Assembly: GCA_914767715.1 (NCBI GenBank)
Contig: OU612066.1
Location: 29,982,283 to 30,046,282, forward strand
Direction: 5' to 3'
Source: Membranipora membranacea
Lineage: Eukaryota > Bryozoa > Gymnolaemata > Cheilostomatida > Membraniporidae
Length of the DNA: 64,000 nucleotides
Under the pieces are notes generated by a model. It did no database searches and was not told the DNA's origin. It saw nothing but the letters and a program-made list of their open reading frames with translations. The position numbers and the translations under genes are program-made. Below, one piece after another: positions 35,518 to 46,872 of this stretch; within the stretch, counting starts at the first letter, position 1; every line of letters begins with the position of its first letter.

Positions 35518-35650
35518 GATGTTGATTGATGAAAAACTCTAGGTATCGGCCAAACAGTGCAAACAGAAGGGCTCGAATCAAGGACCTTGTTATTCCAAGT
35601 CAGACGCTGCTAACGCTGAGCTATCTCTGATAACTTATAAGTTGCAGAGC
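35424..35650 (-). repeat. tRNA-derived SINE with long (TC)n tail, copy 2
   Basis: Same element as 123-265, but the dinucleotide tail has grown to about 90 bases (35424-35514), against about 20 in unit 1. The A- and B-box-like parts are preserved. Confidence 0.65.
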
Positions 35651-38600
35651 TCCAACGTTAATATAAAAATTCTTCAAATGATAGATGTGCCCATATTCTC
35701 CTTCATTTAAAAGGCGCGCACCTATAGGTGAGGTATTACGGTAGAACAAACCAGCTTATTACACTGATAGTCTTAAATATTAATTGTCATTAAAATCATG
35801 TTTACTCTGTAAGCCTTGTCATGCAGCTACTTTTTTTTGTTTTGTCAGCCGTGTGACAAGGCTATACTCGGTAACTGATTAGTTATTACTCATTTCTTGC
35901 TATGTAAATGATGCGCTCACCAAGGAACAGCTAGGGTTATTGGGAATCAGCCTATGAATAGACCAAGCCTTAGAGGTTACTAATACTAATGCAATGACTT
36001 GCAACCCTGTGGCTTGGTTGCTCAAAGGCAATTAATGAGGGAGAAGATAAATCCGAATTTCATGGTTTCTGGAGTACAAAAGCTCAATCAGCGAACAAAT
36101 TCAAATCCTAAATCTTCTTCTAGCTCACCACAAATGTGAAAGATAAGATTTCCTAGCTTTGTCATGCGGCTAATTTTTTTGTTTATCCCAGAAAAAAAAT
36201 GTATCCGCTTGACAAGTCTAAGGGTTTCCCTCTTCAGGGCTTCTTTGATGTGACCTTTACTGTATGAATGGGCTCAGTGGGATCCACATTTGTTTATTAT
36301 TTGTGGATAGCTGGGACAGGATTTTGGATTTGAAGATGTGACTGAATGAGCTGCCGGTGACTGGATCCATCCAAATCTGAACAACTTAAGAGGTAGTCCT
36401 AATACTCAGGAAAGGGCACTTGTCCAGAGACCATGAGATTTGGAAATGTATCTTCACTTCTATCATGAATTACCTTCAAGAAACACAGGGGCTAACCAAA
36501 AGCATTGCCAGAAGAGAAACTCTGGTGTCGGAGTAGACCTGTGAAATAAGGTCCGTATATTTTCTTGACTTGAGTGAAATTTTATGGTTGTGAATTTGGC
36601 CAAAAGGGCCAATCATATTGGTTGTAACCCATCCGGATGCTTTTTGGCAACCGTCAGATGTTTGCGTGGCATCCAGTGGTTGCAAATTGCCATCTTGTTG
36701 CATAAAGAGCGTTCGGACACGACTTCAGCTGAGGCGGATGCATCAGTAACCAAGGATGATGAGTTGTAGACAATGGGTGACAATCCAATCCTGGATTTGT
36801 TACAGCAAATTTAACTGCTCGAAACTATTCCTGATGGGTTTGTTACTGCTCTAAGCCTATCCATGTAGGATTGTTACAGTAAGGACTAAGGAGTATCTCC
36901 TTGGATACAGCAGTTATTACTGCTTCAAGCCCATCTGACTGGGTTTGTTACAGCAAAAATTACTACAATACAAGCCCAACTGGATGAGTATCATTTTGGC
37001 GACCAACAGTTGCCATACGGATGGGTCAGTGATAGTCACACTTCAAGGTTGATAGAAAGTGAAATGGATGGCCAGTTAGCACTGCTGGATGGGTATTTGT
37101 CATGAGTGGATGGCCCTTTCACAGAGTGATGTGTGGAGGATGGCCATTTACCGAAAGCCCATTTACCATTTTATGGCACAACATTGGCAGGGTGTATGCC
37201 AGGACACTGTATGGAGAATCGTAGCATTGATGCATTTAATTGTGCATGATGTTACGACATTTAATTGTGTAGTAGCATTGACTTGCAGTCCACATATCAG
37301 ACTTTTTTAGAGATAACTTGGATCAATTCAATTCGATCTGATACTTTGAAAATTGCATTAAATTTGGTAATTTCCTGTGAACAGTTTGGTATTTAATTTC
37401 CATCCAATTGTTGTTTGTAAGACAAATCAACCTCGAATTGAGACCAGGTTGCTGCTGATTGTATGTAAGGCAGTATAAAACTCAAACCACCAGATCAAAA
37501 ATTGATCGAGTTGTCAACAAAAAATCAAACAATGATGACATCATTACTACTACACAATCAAATGTCATAACTTTACCCACATCTTAAATGCTTCATTTTA
37601 GGGTTGATTTAGCTGATTATGGTGTTCTCTCTGGGTCTATGTAGCATTATCTCAAAGACCCTTGTTATGTTTTGAAAAAAAGGGCCTTTGAGATAATAAG
37701 CCTATGAGAGAACTTGCTCTAGGCCAACATGTGCTATGATGTGCTAATTAGAATGGCATTGGTGGAACGAGATAAGTGAATAACAGGCTTGCTAAATTGT
37801 GCCATTATCCTATGATTTCCTATGATTATCGGATGGCACAATCAGTTGGATTGCTCCATAGTTGGTGCCAGTATGGGAGTCACATCGTATAGGGATATCG
37901 TTCACATTGCCTTAATGGCCAAGGTTAGTCAGATATATAGAGTTACCGAGTAATAACACTCTTCACATTGCTCTGCTGGTGTTTATCATGGTTTGGCCAT
38001 CCAATGAGACTGATACAGAGTACGTCAATTTGGGTGATGCAAAAAAATAATGTGATTTAACCGAACAATGAATATGAATACTCTAGAACTAGATCGATTA
38101 CAATCCAATTTGCTCGCATTCAGAGTTTTAAGCCGCCAACCATCAACATGCTTACCACTAGAATGTGAATGACCAGAATGCAGGCAAATATGGTAAAACT
38201 AGAATGATATGATAATAATGACAATGTTATAATTTAAATGAACAACAATTTGGTGACACAAATTGTGTGAATAACAATAAGTTAGTATTCAAAGTGGCAC
38301 AAACCACCAAAATCCTAATGGAAAAGAAAGCCTCAGGCGCTAGAAATGTTATGCCTACTTGTTTCAAAACCTCCAGATAGCATATTTTGAAGTCTTTTTA
38401 ATTTTGAATATTTATTTTTAGGTTTAAAAATACACCGAACCGAAGACATAATGATGATGTCCTGTAATCATATTTATGAGAAGACCACAGCCTGAGATTG
38501 ATTCCTGCGCAACAGCTTGTTTAGTTTTTAGCAATGGTTGTGGCACATGCTTTTAATGCTTACAAAACACTATAATACCGCTCAGATTGGCTGGTGATTG

Positions 38601-39214
38601 ATTGATCTTAACATGACTAGCGATAAATGTTCACTGGTTCAAAGGTTTAAGAACATGACATTTTTTTTCTGATTTTCTTGGGGCGTTTCTTCTGATTTAA
38701 GGAACATAACCAATATCCATGTACTCTTATTATTCTGCCATTACAAACATGTACAATCATGTTTGTTCCAAAAATATGAACAGTTTAAGCAAACTCAATG
38801 GGATGTCGCCAGCAGTTTTGCTCTGTGTGTTTGATGTAAAGTAAAAACGCTTACATGACAGAAATACCAAATCTGAACACAAAAAGACACAGAAATGAGA
38901 AGGTTAAAATTTTGAATAAGGTAGCTTTGAAAGATGATAGATTGAGTTGCACTTTATCTACATAGGGAGTTGCTCCCCTTCCATTGTTAATGAGCCAATG
39001 TCAAATAGCAATCCGTCGTGAAATCGAATTGGTCAAACCCTGATTAAATTGTTAGGCAACATTACTCAGTACGGATGCATTTAATAGGGTGTATACAGGG
39101 TAGACTATTTACTCATTGCTTTGCAGGTTCCTGACCATTTTGGGAGCGGTTGTGGGGAGATAGAATATTGATTCAGGCGATGCAGTTTCATATTGGATTC
39201 GTTCACAAATCTAA
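35651..39214. other. Non-genic part of unit 3
   Basis: This is the counterpart of 266-3533, with the minisatellite (36785-36960) and hairpin (37647-37696). No coding exon is supported. Confidence 0.55.
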
Positions 39215-39457
39215 AAGAGCGATACGGAAAGTTGAAGGTTGTCTTTCTCCTGTGTGTGTTCTCAGTGCCGTGTCATACATTGTCGTGCGCTTCTGAAAGG
39301 GCAACAATATTTCTCCAGTGGGTGTCGTTGTGTGCTCCATCATACTTTGATAGAGTGTACTTCTAAATTGTAGTATTGGTAAGCAAACGGGTTTTCTTCT
39401 GTATGTATCAGAATTTGTGCCTGCAAGTTTGACTGTTGTGCATTTCCGACAGGGCCC
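39215..39457 (-). pseudogene. Decayed zinc-finger tail, unit 3
   Basis: It follows the stop of the unit 3 gene and reads GPCRKCTTVKLAGTNSDT in the gene frame, or finger-like sequence one base out of register. It ends with RTHTGERQPSTFRIALLDL. This is the same relic as 3534-3772 and 20070-20326. Confidence 0.6.
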
Positions 39458-41326
39458 TCAGGGCAAGCATATTCTTTCTCTAGTATGTGTCAGACTGTGC
39501 CTTTTCAAGCTAGATTGTCGTGCACATCTGAAAGAGCATTCAGGGCAGGCATTTGGTTTCTCTCCAGTATGTGTCAGTATGTGCGCATCTAAATGTTGTT
39601 GTTGTGTGGCTCTATAGGGGCATTCAGGGCAAGCAAAAGGCTTTTCGCCAGTATGTTTCCGGATGTGCCTTTTCAAGCTTCCTTGGTGAGCGCATCTAAA
39701 AGGGCATTGAGGGCAAGCATTTGGTTTCTCTCCAGTATGTGTCAGTATGTGCGCATTTAGATGTTGTTGTTTTGTGGCTCTATAGGGGCATTCAGGGCAA
39801 GCAAAAGGCTTTTCTCCAGTATGGGTCATGATGTGCCTTTTCATACATGCTCGATTTGTGCTTTTATAAGGGCACTGAGGGCAACCATATGGTTTTACTC
39901 CAGTATGTGTCTCAATGTGGCATATCAGTCTCGCTTTATGTTTTGTTGTAAACTTGCAATATTTAAATTTCTTCTTGCCTCTCAATTGCTCATAACTGGG
40001 ATGAGCAGGCAATGCGGTGGCCTTAGCAGATGGATTAGTTCCAGGCTGTTTCGCTTTGCGGGACGATTCAATCAAGGAACCATCATGCTCTACCATTATA
40101 TCATTTGGAGGTTCAGGTTCCTGCTTCTGTCCCTCATTGATTCCTTCACCATAGTTATACTCTACTGGTTCCTGAGCGTCACAGTCAATAAGTCTATAAC
40201 TACTACTATGTACTACGGGTACATCAGCATCAATATCAGTCATTAGGGAGTATTCAGTGTCACCAGTTGGTGAGTTTTCAGGTAGGCTTGCGTCAAACTC
40301 TGAGGTGCACTCTACCTTAATAGTATCCATGTGTGCTGCGGACTCAATCACTCTTTCTGCATTAGATATTTGATCATCATGCGATGACGCTGCAGCAAGG
40401 CTGTAATTGATTGGTATACTAACTGGATGGTTAGATTGTATAGTCTCTTCTTCAGACTCACTGATACTGCAGTCTTCATCCTGTGCAGCTTCTGTTATAA
40501 AAATAATGTATACGATAACTCATCATAAAATGCAGGACGTATAGGACCAAATTTTTTATGTTTGGATCTGCTCCTAGTCTGGTATTCAGCCAAACATTGG
40601 GGGCCCTCATATGTGTACTCTGATAACCTACTGTGCATTTCAATGAGGTGAGCATAGATAAAACATACTTTGTCGATGATGGTGAATCACAGACATGACC
40701 AAAACATGACTTGATGTGCATAATGACCAATAATTGGAAGAGTTAAATTTGATTCCCCATGGTTTGATCAGAGACAAAGACGTTGGAGATATGATACCAT
40801 GAGCACACCCTGATAACGGGCTCTGATGCCATGATGAGAAGTCTAGTTAGCATAACTACATATTTAACATTCACTTCAAACAACTATTTTTTTATTGGGA
40901 ATTACCTTGGATAAGATTCTTAAAATTGGCTTCTATTTGTTCTTGTATATGAACAGAAAATCCACCATGCAGTGATAGGATTTCGTTCCTACCATCACCA
41001 CACTTTGAGGCTAAGAATGCGACTTGGTATCCTTGTTTGCGCACAGACTCAACCTGAAAAAAAGAAGGTTATTTGGCATTCAAGTATATAATTCTGAATA
41101 TAACCATAATTTCCTTTAATTTCATATTTTCCAATTGCATTTTTAACTCTGGTCTCCAGTTTATTTAGTTTAAACTAATAATCCGCTATTGTTTTGATGA
41201 GAAAAATATCATGTAGAATATAGGTAGTTATCAGATAAAAAAGTAAGATGACAAACTCACCACTCCTGAGAGAAGCTGACTGATGAACGCTGATAATTTT
41301 TGTTCTGCATCAGCGCTTGCCTCCAT
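39458..41326 (-). CDS. C2H2 zinc-finger protein, unit 3 (six fingers)
   Basis: The most complete copy. Exons 41326-41261, 41053-40906 and 40491-39458 total 1248 bases, giving 415 residues. The first 71 residues form the family N-terminus, followed by an acidic stretch and a long linker. Six fingers follow. The first (KYCKFTTKHKARLICHIETH) has Phe in place of its first cysteine (unit 2 has KCKYC), so it probably cannot bind zinc. Fingers 2-6 are canonical with TGEKP-type linkers. Predicted DNA-contact residues (-1,2,3,6) are N,A,C,R; K,Q,H,A; H,G,S,R; Q,Q,H,A; R,S,S,R. Fingers 3 and 5 are near-identical, suggesting internal duplication. The protein ends TRERICLP at a linker frameshift shared by all copies. 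It is likely nuclear and DNA-binding; target and expression are unknown. Confidence 0.8.
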
Positions 41327-41571
41327 GGTATCATAAAATTATTTGTCTACAAAAAATAATTGTGTCATTGATAAATGAGGTCCAGCTGTGTACATAAATA
41401 AATATTTAAACCAGTTATTCGCACTCATAAGCCCAACAACGTGGGTAGACTTGTTTAGAGTGTGTTAAGCAGCGTCTCGACTAGACAGAAATGCTGTCGA
41501 TGGTACCACAGAGAATCAGCTTTATGGTTGGTGCCACTAATGGACATTTTTTTTTCTTTTTTTTTGTATTA

Positions 41572-43164
41572 TATATATACTTTTTATTGTCATTCTACAT
41601 CATCTTTAGGAATGTTTTTCATGCAGTGACAGAACAAAAAAGAAAAAACTTAAGCGGAGAGAAAAAGAAAAAATACTCAAGTAACAAGAATTAATAGGAT
41701 ATAAAGTGCTTTGATAGTTGTTGTTTAAAATGAGTAAGTTTGGTTGCTGAGCGTATCTGAATTGGTAATGAGTTAAAAGTTGTAGTGATTTTTTGTCTTA
41801 ATTGATCAGTGTGATAATGTAATAGGTATTTGTCTCTAAAAAAGGTTTTAGAGCTAGCTGGAATAAAGCCTTCCGAAAGAAAGTCAGGTGCAATCAAACG
41901 CAAAATTTGAAAACCAAAAATACAGGTGAAATGAACAGCAAGGAGAGGAAAAGGAATCAGACCAAGAGATGTATGTAAATCTCTTGTATGTATTAGATGA
42001 TATGGTATGTGGTTGACATTTGCTATTAGGCGGAAAGCCCTCTTTTGGAGCAAGTATATTCTTTCAAGAATATATTGTGGTGATAGGTTGCCATATATGC
42101 GGATGCCATATATCATATGACAAAAGACATACTGGCAATAAAAGTTACGAGATGATTTACTATCTAGGAATGCCCTGCATTTCTGGAATAATGCCAAACT
42201 TTTGTTTATCTTGGTGCAAATCTGGTCTACATGATCGTCCCATGTCAATGAGTCATTCAAAGTAAAACCAAGGAGTTTGGTATTGGCATTTCGGTTTAGT
42301 CTTTTATGGTTAATTTTTAGATCTAAATCTAGAGATGCGGCTCTATGAGAGGGTTGTGCAAGCATATAGTGAGATTTTTTTATGCTTATCAACATCCTAT
42401 TATTCCTACACCAACTTTCTATCAAGTGTAGATCAGTATCACATAAATCATTAAGTGTATCAAAGTTGTAAGATTTTGATAGAAAACTGTATAATCAGCT
42501 AGGCAAATGCCTTGGAATGTAATGTGTAGGATAAAAGATCATTGACGTATATGAGGAATAAACTGGTGCCAGAATTGAGCCTTGGGGGACACCAATGTCT
42601 ATTGGAAGAATTTTTTCAACTTTTTGCACCTTGTTGTATAGCTACAAATTGTGGCCTATCTGTTAGGGAAGATTTTATACCGTACATTGTCAATTTTTTG
42701 GTCGACACAGTCAAAAGCTTTTTTGAAATCCAAAAACATCATAGCAACAAAGTGACCATCTGATCTTGCTGACAAACAGTCGGAAATGAGTTTGTGTAGG
42801 GAATCAACACAGGAATAACTCATCCGCATTGTAATTTGTGAAGAAGTTTGTTTGTGGAGAGGTATTTTTGAATTTGGGAATTCACATGTTTCTCAAAAAT
42901 CTTAGATAGCACAGGAAGTATTGATATAGGGCGATAATTAGATGGATCTTTGATGTCTCCACCCTTATGAATAGGAATTACTCTTGCGGTTTTCCACTGT
43001 GAAGGAAATACACCCTCTATTAATGCTCTATTGAACATGTCAGTTACAATGTCGCATATGTAAGGCCATGTTTTCTTCAAAACCTTAACAGATATACCAT
43101 CATGACCAGTTGCTTTATTGTCAGAAATGTTTTTTAGATATTTGAAACAAATTTCTGGAGTAAA
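41572..43164 (-). mobile_element. 5'-truncated LINE (CR1/Jockey-like) in unit 3
   Basis: The minus strand encodes reverse-transcriptase motifs: FPSQWKTARVIPIHKGG, NYRPISILPVLSKIFE, a frameshifted GVPQGSILAPV region near 42580, and a catalytic box near 42510 that reads LADYTVF where active elements have YADD-type sequence, so the second Asp is gone. The C-terminal part from 42425 is open (LLGFTLNDSLTWDDHVDQI). GTATTA at 41566-41571 and 43165-43170 is a likely target duplication, and unit 2 shows the unoccupied site near 24692. The element is dead. Confidence 0.8.
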
Positions 43165-44447
43165 GTATTAGGTTTCTGCTTGAAAATTATTAGTAAAATG
43201 AGACATTAAAATTAAGATGAAAAATGAAGCAGTGTGGTCTGATAGTCTACGCCAGACAGGTCGAGACGAGAGTGGCGACCAACCAATTAAACAAAGCTGA
43301 GACCATCCTGATCTGACCATCGACCTGGAAGCCCAATCTATCAAATGACCCCTACACCTACATCTCCAAACCCAGGCAAACCTGGAACCTCACCAAGAAC
43401 TGAGAAAAGTGCAGAGTGCCCAGCCTTTGGCACACTTCAGCATATATTGGCACACTGTCCGATGAGCCCGTGTTGATACACATTATTGTTATTCTATGGC
43501 CACAGTAGTTTGCACGTAAGCACTTTGTTGAATGTGATATGCAGGATTGACTGATTGGTGAGTTTCGCTGCATCAACGGGTGTATGTCATCTGGGACTGG
43601 GCACTCACATTTCCTTTTACCTTTTGGAGTGCAGATAATATTCTGTTGATACTTATTTTGTCATTTGATCCTGTGTCGCATATGAATTAGTTGGCATGTT
43701 CCAACCTTCTATGTGTCATTGCCTGTCATTATCAAACTGTTGGCCTTTGCCTGAAAAAAAGTCACAATACACTTCAGATTTGGTTCCGTCTTCATTGACT
43801 TTGCAATTATCCATAATTATTCCTGTACTTCTTGAGCGCCGCCTGTAGAGAGTTCTCAGATAGTTGTTCCAGAATTTGTCTGCCTCGTGCCAGCTCTAGT
43901 TTTCTTCCTTGGGATGTCTAGCCTTTGAAGATTTGGGTTTTTCAGAACATAATTTTTTTTTCTTTGCGAATATTTTTGTTGTTTATGGTTTATCACTGTG
44001 TACTTGAAATTGCTTAGTGCTATTCACCATTCTTTCGATAGTATGGGCAGCTGACTATTCCAGTATTGTTACTGTGAGTCCAGCCTAATTTTGTAGGTAT
44101 TGTCCGTTCTGTTTAGGACTGTCAGAGTTATTTTCCACTTCTGTACAAGTTATTGCACTGTTGTCCCAGAGTAACCTGGAATCCAATCCTCTCGGTCCTC
44201 TTCCAGTCTTTTACAAAAAAATGCCTGTTTTTTTAATACAGTTACCAAGGTATGTGATGATTGGGATGTCCTCTCTGGGGAGCTCCTATAAAGAGACATA
44301 CTTAGTCATCTACTGTTTGGCTGTGCAGAAACGATGAAAGTGATGTTGAGATCACAGTGAAGTTGATAATGTTACCTCCATTTCCACAAAGAAAGGAAGA
44401 AAGGTGTTTTGCCCAAACAATTTTATTACAAAAAGATGGTCACTTAC
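43165..44447. other. Intergenic DNA of unit 3
   Basis: This is the counterpart of 5785-7017 and 24692-25931. No exon is seen. Confidence 0.5.
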
Positions 44448-44610
44448 AATAAATCTCGAGGTTTGGTTTCCAGCATGGTTCAATATTGAGTCGGTCCAGG
44501 TCTGATGATGTGCATCCAAATCGCCCGGTCAGACCCGTCAGACATTTGTAGTGATCAAGCTGTGTGTTGGCTCTGGAGATTGACAACATTGGCTTTTTGC
44601 TAGCAGACAT
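44448..44610 (-). CDS. Candidate three-cysteine exon, unit 3
   Basis: Third copy of the 163-base candidate exon (7018-7180, 25932-26094), again open and ending at GTAAGT. It starts MSASKKPMLS and reads NLEIYC at the end, with the CLTGLTGRFGC core unchanged. Confidence 0.3.
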
Positions 44611-44864
44611 GATATTGTTGGATGGGTAGTAAACTGAGCATGCTTACATTCACTTTTTATTGAAGTTTACTATTCCAGACTTATGGTCTCTTTTAGGTGA
44701 TTTGAGCTCATGTAGCCTATTGATTATCATTGTTCTTTTGGTGAAAGAGAGCTACTCGTCCGCGCTACTCGTTTCTTTTGGGTTGTTGTAGCTTGCTTCT
44801 AATTGGCATCTGTATTTTTTGTTGCCATGAGGAAAACTAGCTATACACAAGAAGTTGTCATGTG

Positions 44865-45420
44865 AATTGCACAGTAGCTGAAGGCAGCTCCACTCTTGGC
44901 TATCGCTATATCAGAACAGATCAAGGCCACTGCTTACAAACAACTTGTAAATACTGTGCTTGAATACGCTTATTCTGTCAGGGATTTTGCGTCACATTCT
45001 GCTATAGATCACCATGAAGCTGTTCAGCGTAGAGCCGCCAATTTCATGTGCATATTGCAGCCCAGCTCCTAAGGCAACTAGTATTTTGCCACCCATGCTT
45101 CGGGATGTGGCGTGCGATATGACATCTGATTTTAATCAACCATTTATTAATCAAGACGGTCAGATATGAAAACCAGCATCACTGGCCTTCCTCAGCAGTG
45201 TCACAGCGACGTTGTGGAAGGCGACTGGATAACTTCAGACATCACACAAACAGTACTTTCATCACATCAGCTACATCAGCTACATCAAGCCTGCAAGCTT
45301 CACATCAAGGCGCAGACATCCGGCACAGTACTTCATTCCACAGTCAAAAACACATATTATAACACTAAAGGCTGTTCAATTAACAAATTTAGTTGCTGAC
45401 TGGAACCAGTACACGACTTA
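44865..45420 (+). mobile_element. LINE 3' end fragment
   Basis: The plus strand reads ATAYKQLVNTVLEYAYSV followed by HHEAVQRRAANFMC, the usual C-terminal part of CR1/L2-type reverse transcriptases (the 'LVRPxLEYA...VQRRAARF' region). Traces continue to about 45410. Stops and frameshifts are present and the polymerase core is missing. Confidence 0.6.
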
Positions 45421-45519
45421 TGAGATAAAAAAAAAGTCACAGCCATAGAGGCTGGTGCGGGAGACTTTGTCAACTGAGGTAAATACTGAGGTCAATAAAC
45501 CTTAGCATAGGGCTGTGTG

Positions 45520-46005
45520 CAATGTGTTGGCTCTGATTGGTGAGTGGGTCGAGAAGAAGAGCCAATGCCAGGTCATACGGTATTTTGCGGTCACATGTCC
45601 TAATAGCGCAATCGGTTGAGCCTCTGCTTAGAGATCGGAGAGTTGTGGGTTCGAAACCAAACATCCTAGCCATCAGATTTTCAGCCATCTTATTGCAATA
45701 TATCACATTAATTATAAGTAAGGCATGCCAAGGTTGAAGCAAGGAGTCCTATCTTTCCTTGGTTGAAGGTAATTTCCTGAAAGTAACACATGACCTGGCA
45801 TTGGCTCTCCCCTCCATACCTTTACCTTTCAGCATAATCCTTAATGTTCGTGTCACGGCACAAAAGGAGATAACTATACCAACGGTGATACACATCAGTC
45901 AGTTTGATAAAGGATGTCATGTGGGCGGTGCAAGGGATAATTTTGACCACTATAACTTCAATTTCCAACCAACCAACCAAAAAACCAATCAGAGCCAACA
46001 CATTG
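45520..46005. mobile_element. Inverted-repeat element carrying a tRNA-like module
   Basis: Ends are an exact 22-base inverted repeat (45520-45541 and 45984-46005, core TGTGTTGGCTCTGATTGG). Inside is a second exact 18-base inverted repeat (GAGCCAATGCCAGGTCAT, 45559-45576 and 45790-45807). The inner part contains a tRNA-like stretch at about 45600-45660 with an A-box-like TAGCGCAATCGGTTGAGCC and a B-box GTGGGTTCGAAACC. Part of the right end is repeated at 46104-46126. It has no coding capacity, so it is probably a non-autonomous element with an internal Pol III promoter. Confidence 0.65.
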
Positions 46006-46872
46006 GCTAAGTTAAATCGCATCTTATTGTTTTCAATTACATACATATAGGTTTAACCAACCAAGGACCCCGATTGGTGGTGGTGATTCCCCCAACCAAC
46101 CACAATCAGAGCCAACACATTGGCTACCGTGTCCCCTCCCTTCTCTTGTATTATTTTGGTTGAACTACTACCACCATCAAGTCCAAAGATTAATGTAAGG
46201 ATACATTGATGAGAATGGCAGTGTTGGGAAATTATAAGCAACACGGAATCCAAATGCAGTGAATAGCAGGCTTTCCAACAAGTGCGAATGCCCTATTATT
46301 TCTGGTGGATGGTGAATTGACGCAGTTAGTTGACACCGTTGCTTGCTTTCTCTATGGTAGTGCAAGTTTCACTATAAGGTGCATGACTCATGAGGAAAAC
46401 ATTCATATTACGAAAACATAGAAAAATCTTTTCCCACTGTGAAGGCGGTCGGAGGAATACTACAGGAGCGGTGTAGTCAGGCTTGGTGCCTTGATGCCTG
46501 ATTTTTGCATTATCATTACCACAAGAGGGATCAGACATGTCCTAGAGAGAACCTGTATTAATATGAATGGCCAAGGATGGAAGGAGAAACAGAAGAGCTG
46601 GTAACAACACTTGATTTAAGTTCAGCTGGTATATTTTACGGTTTAGCTGTCCAATGAGTCTGATACAGGCAGGGTATCAGACAATTCAGGCAAAGAAAAA
46701 AAATAGTTTATTTTGACCTAACAAAAAGACTGTGTTGTGTTGAGTATGAATAGTTGTGATTGTCATTGCAATGGCCCAGTCGGCAACGCTTAGTCAGCAA
46801 CCTTTTGAAGAGGTTGTCAATGGCCAGCTTTATTGTTGGCAAAATATTCTCTGACATCAGAGGGAGCCACAT
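46006..46872. other. Anonymous DNA in the unit 3 block
   Basis: Apart from the partial repeat end at 46104-46126, I see no exon, repeat or structured element here. Confidence 0.4.
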
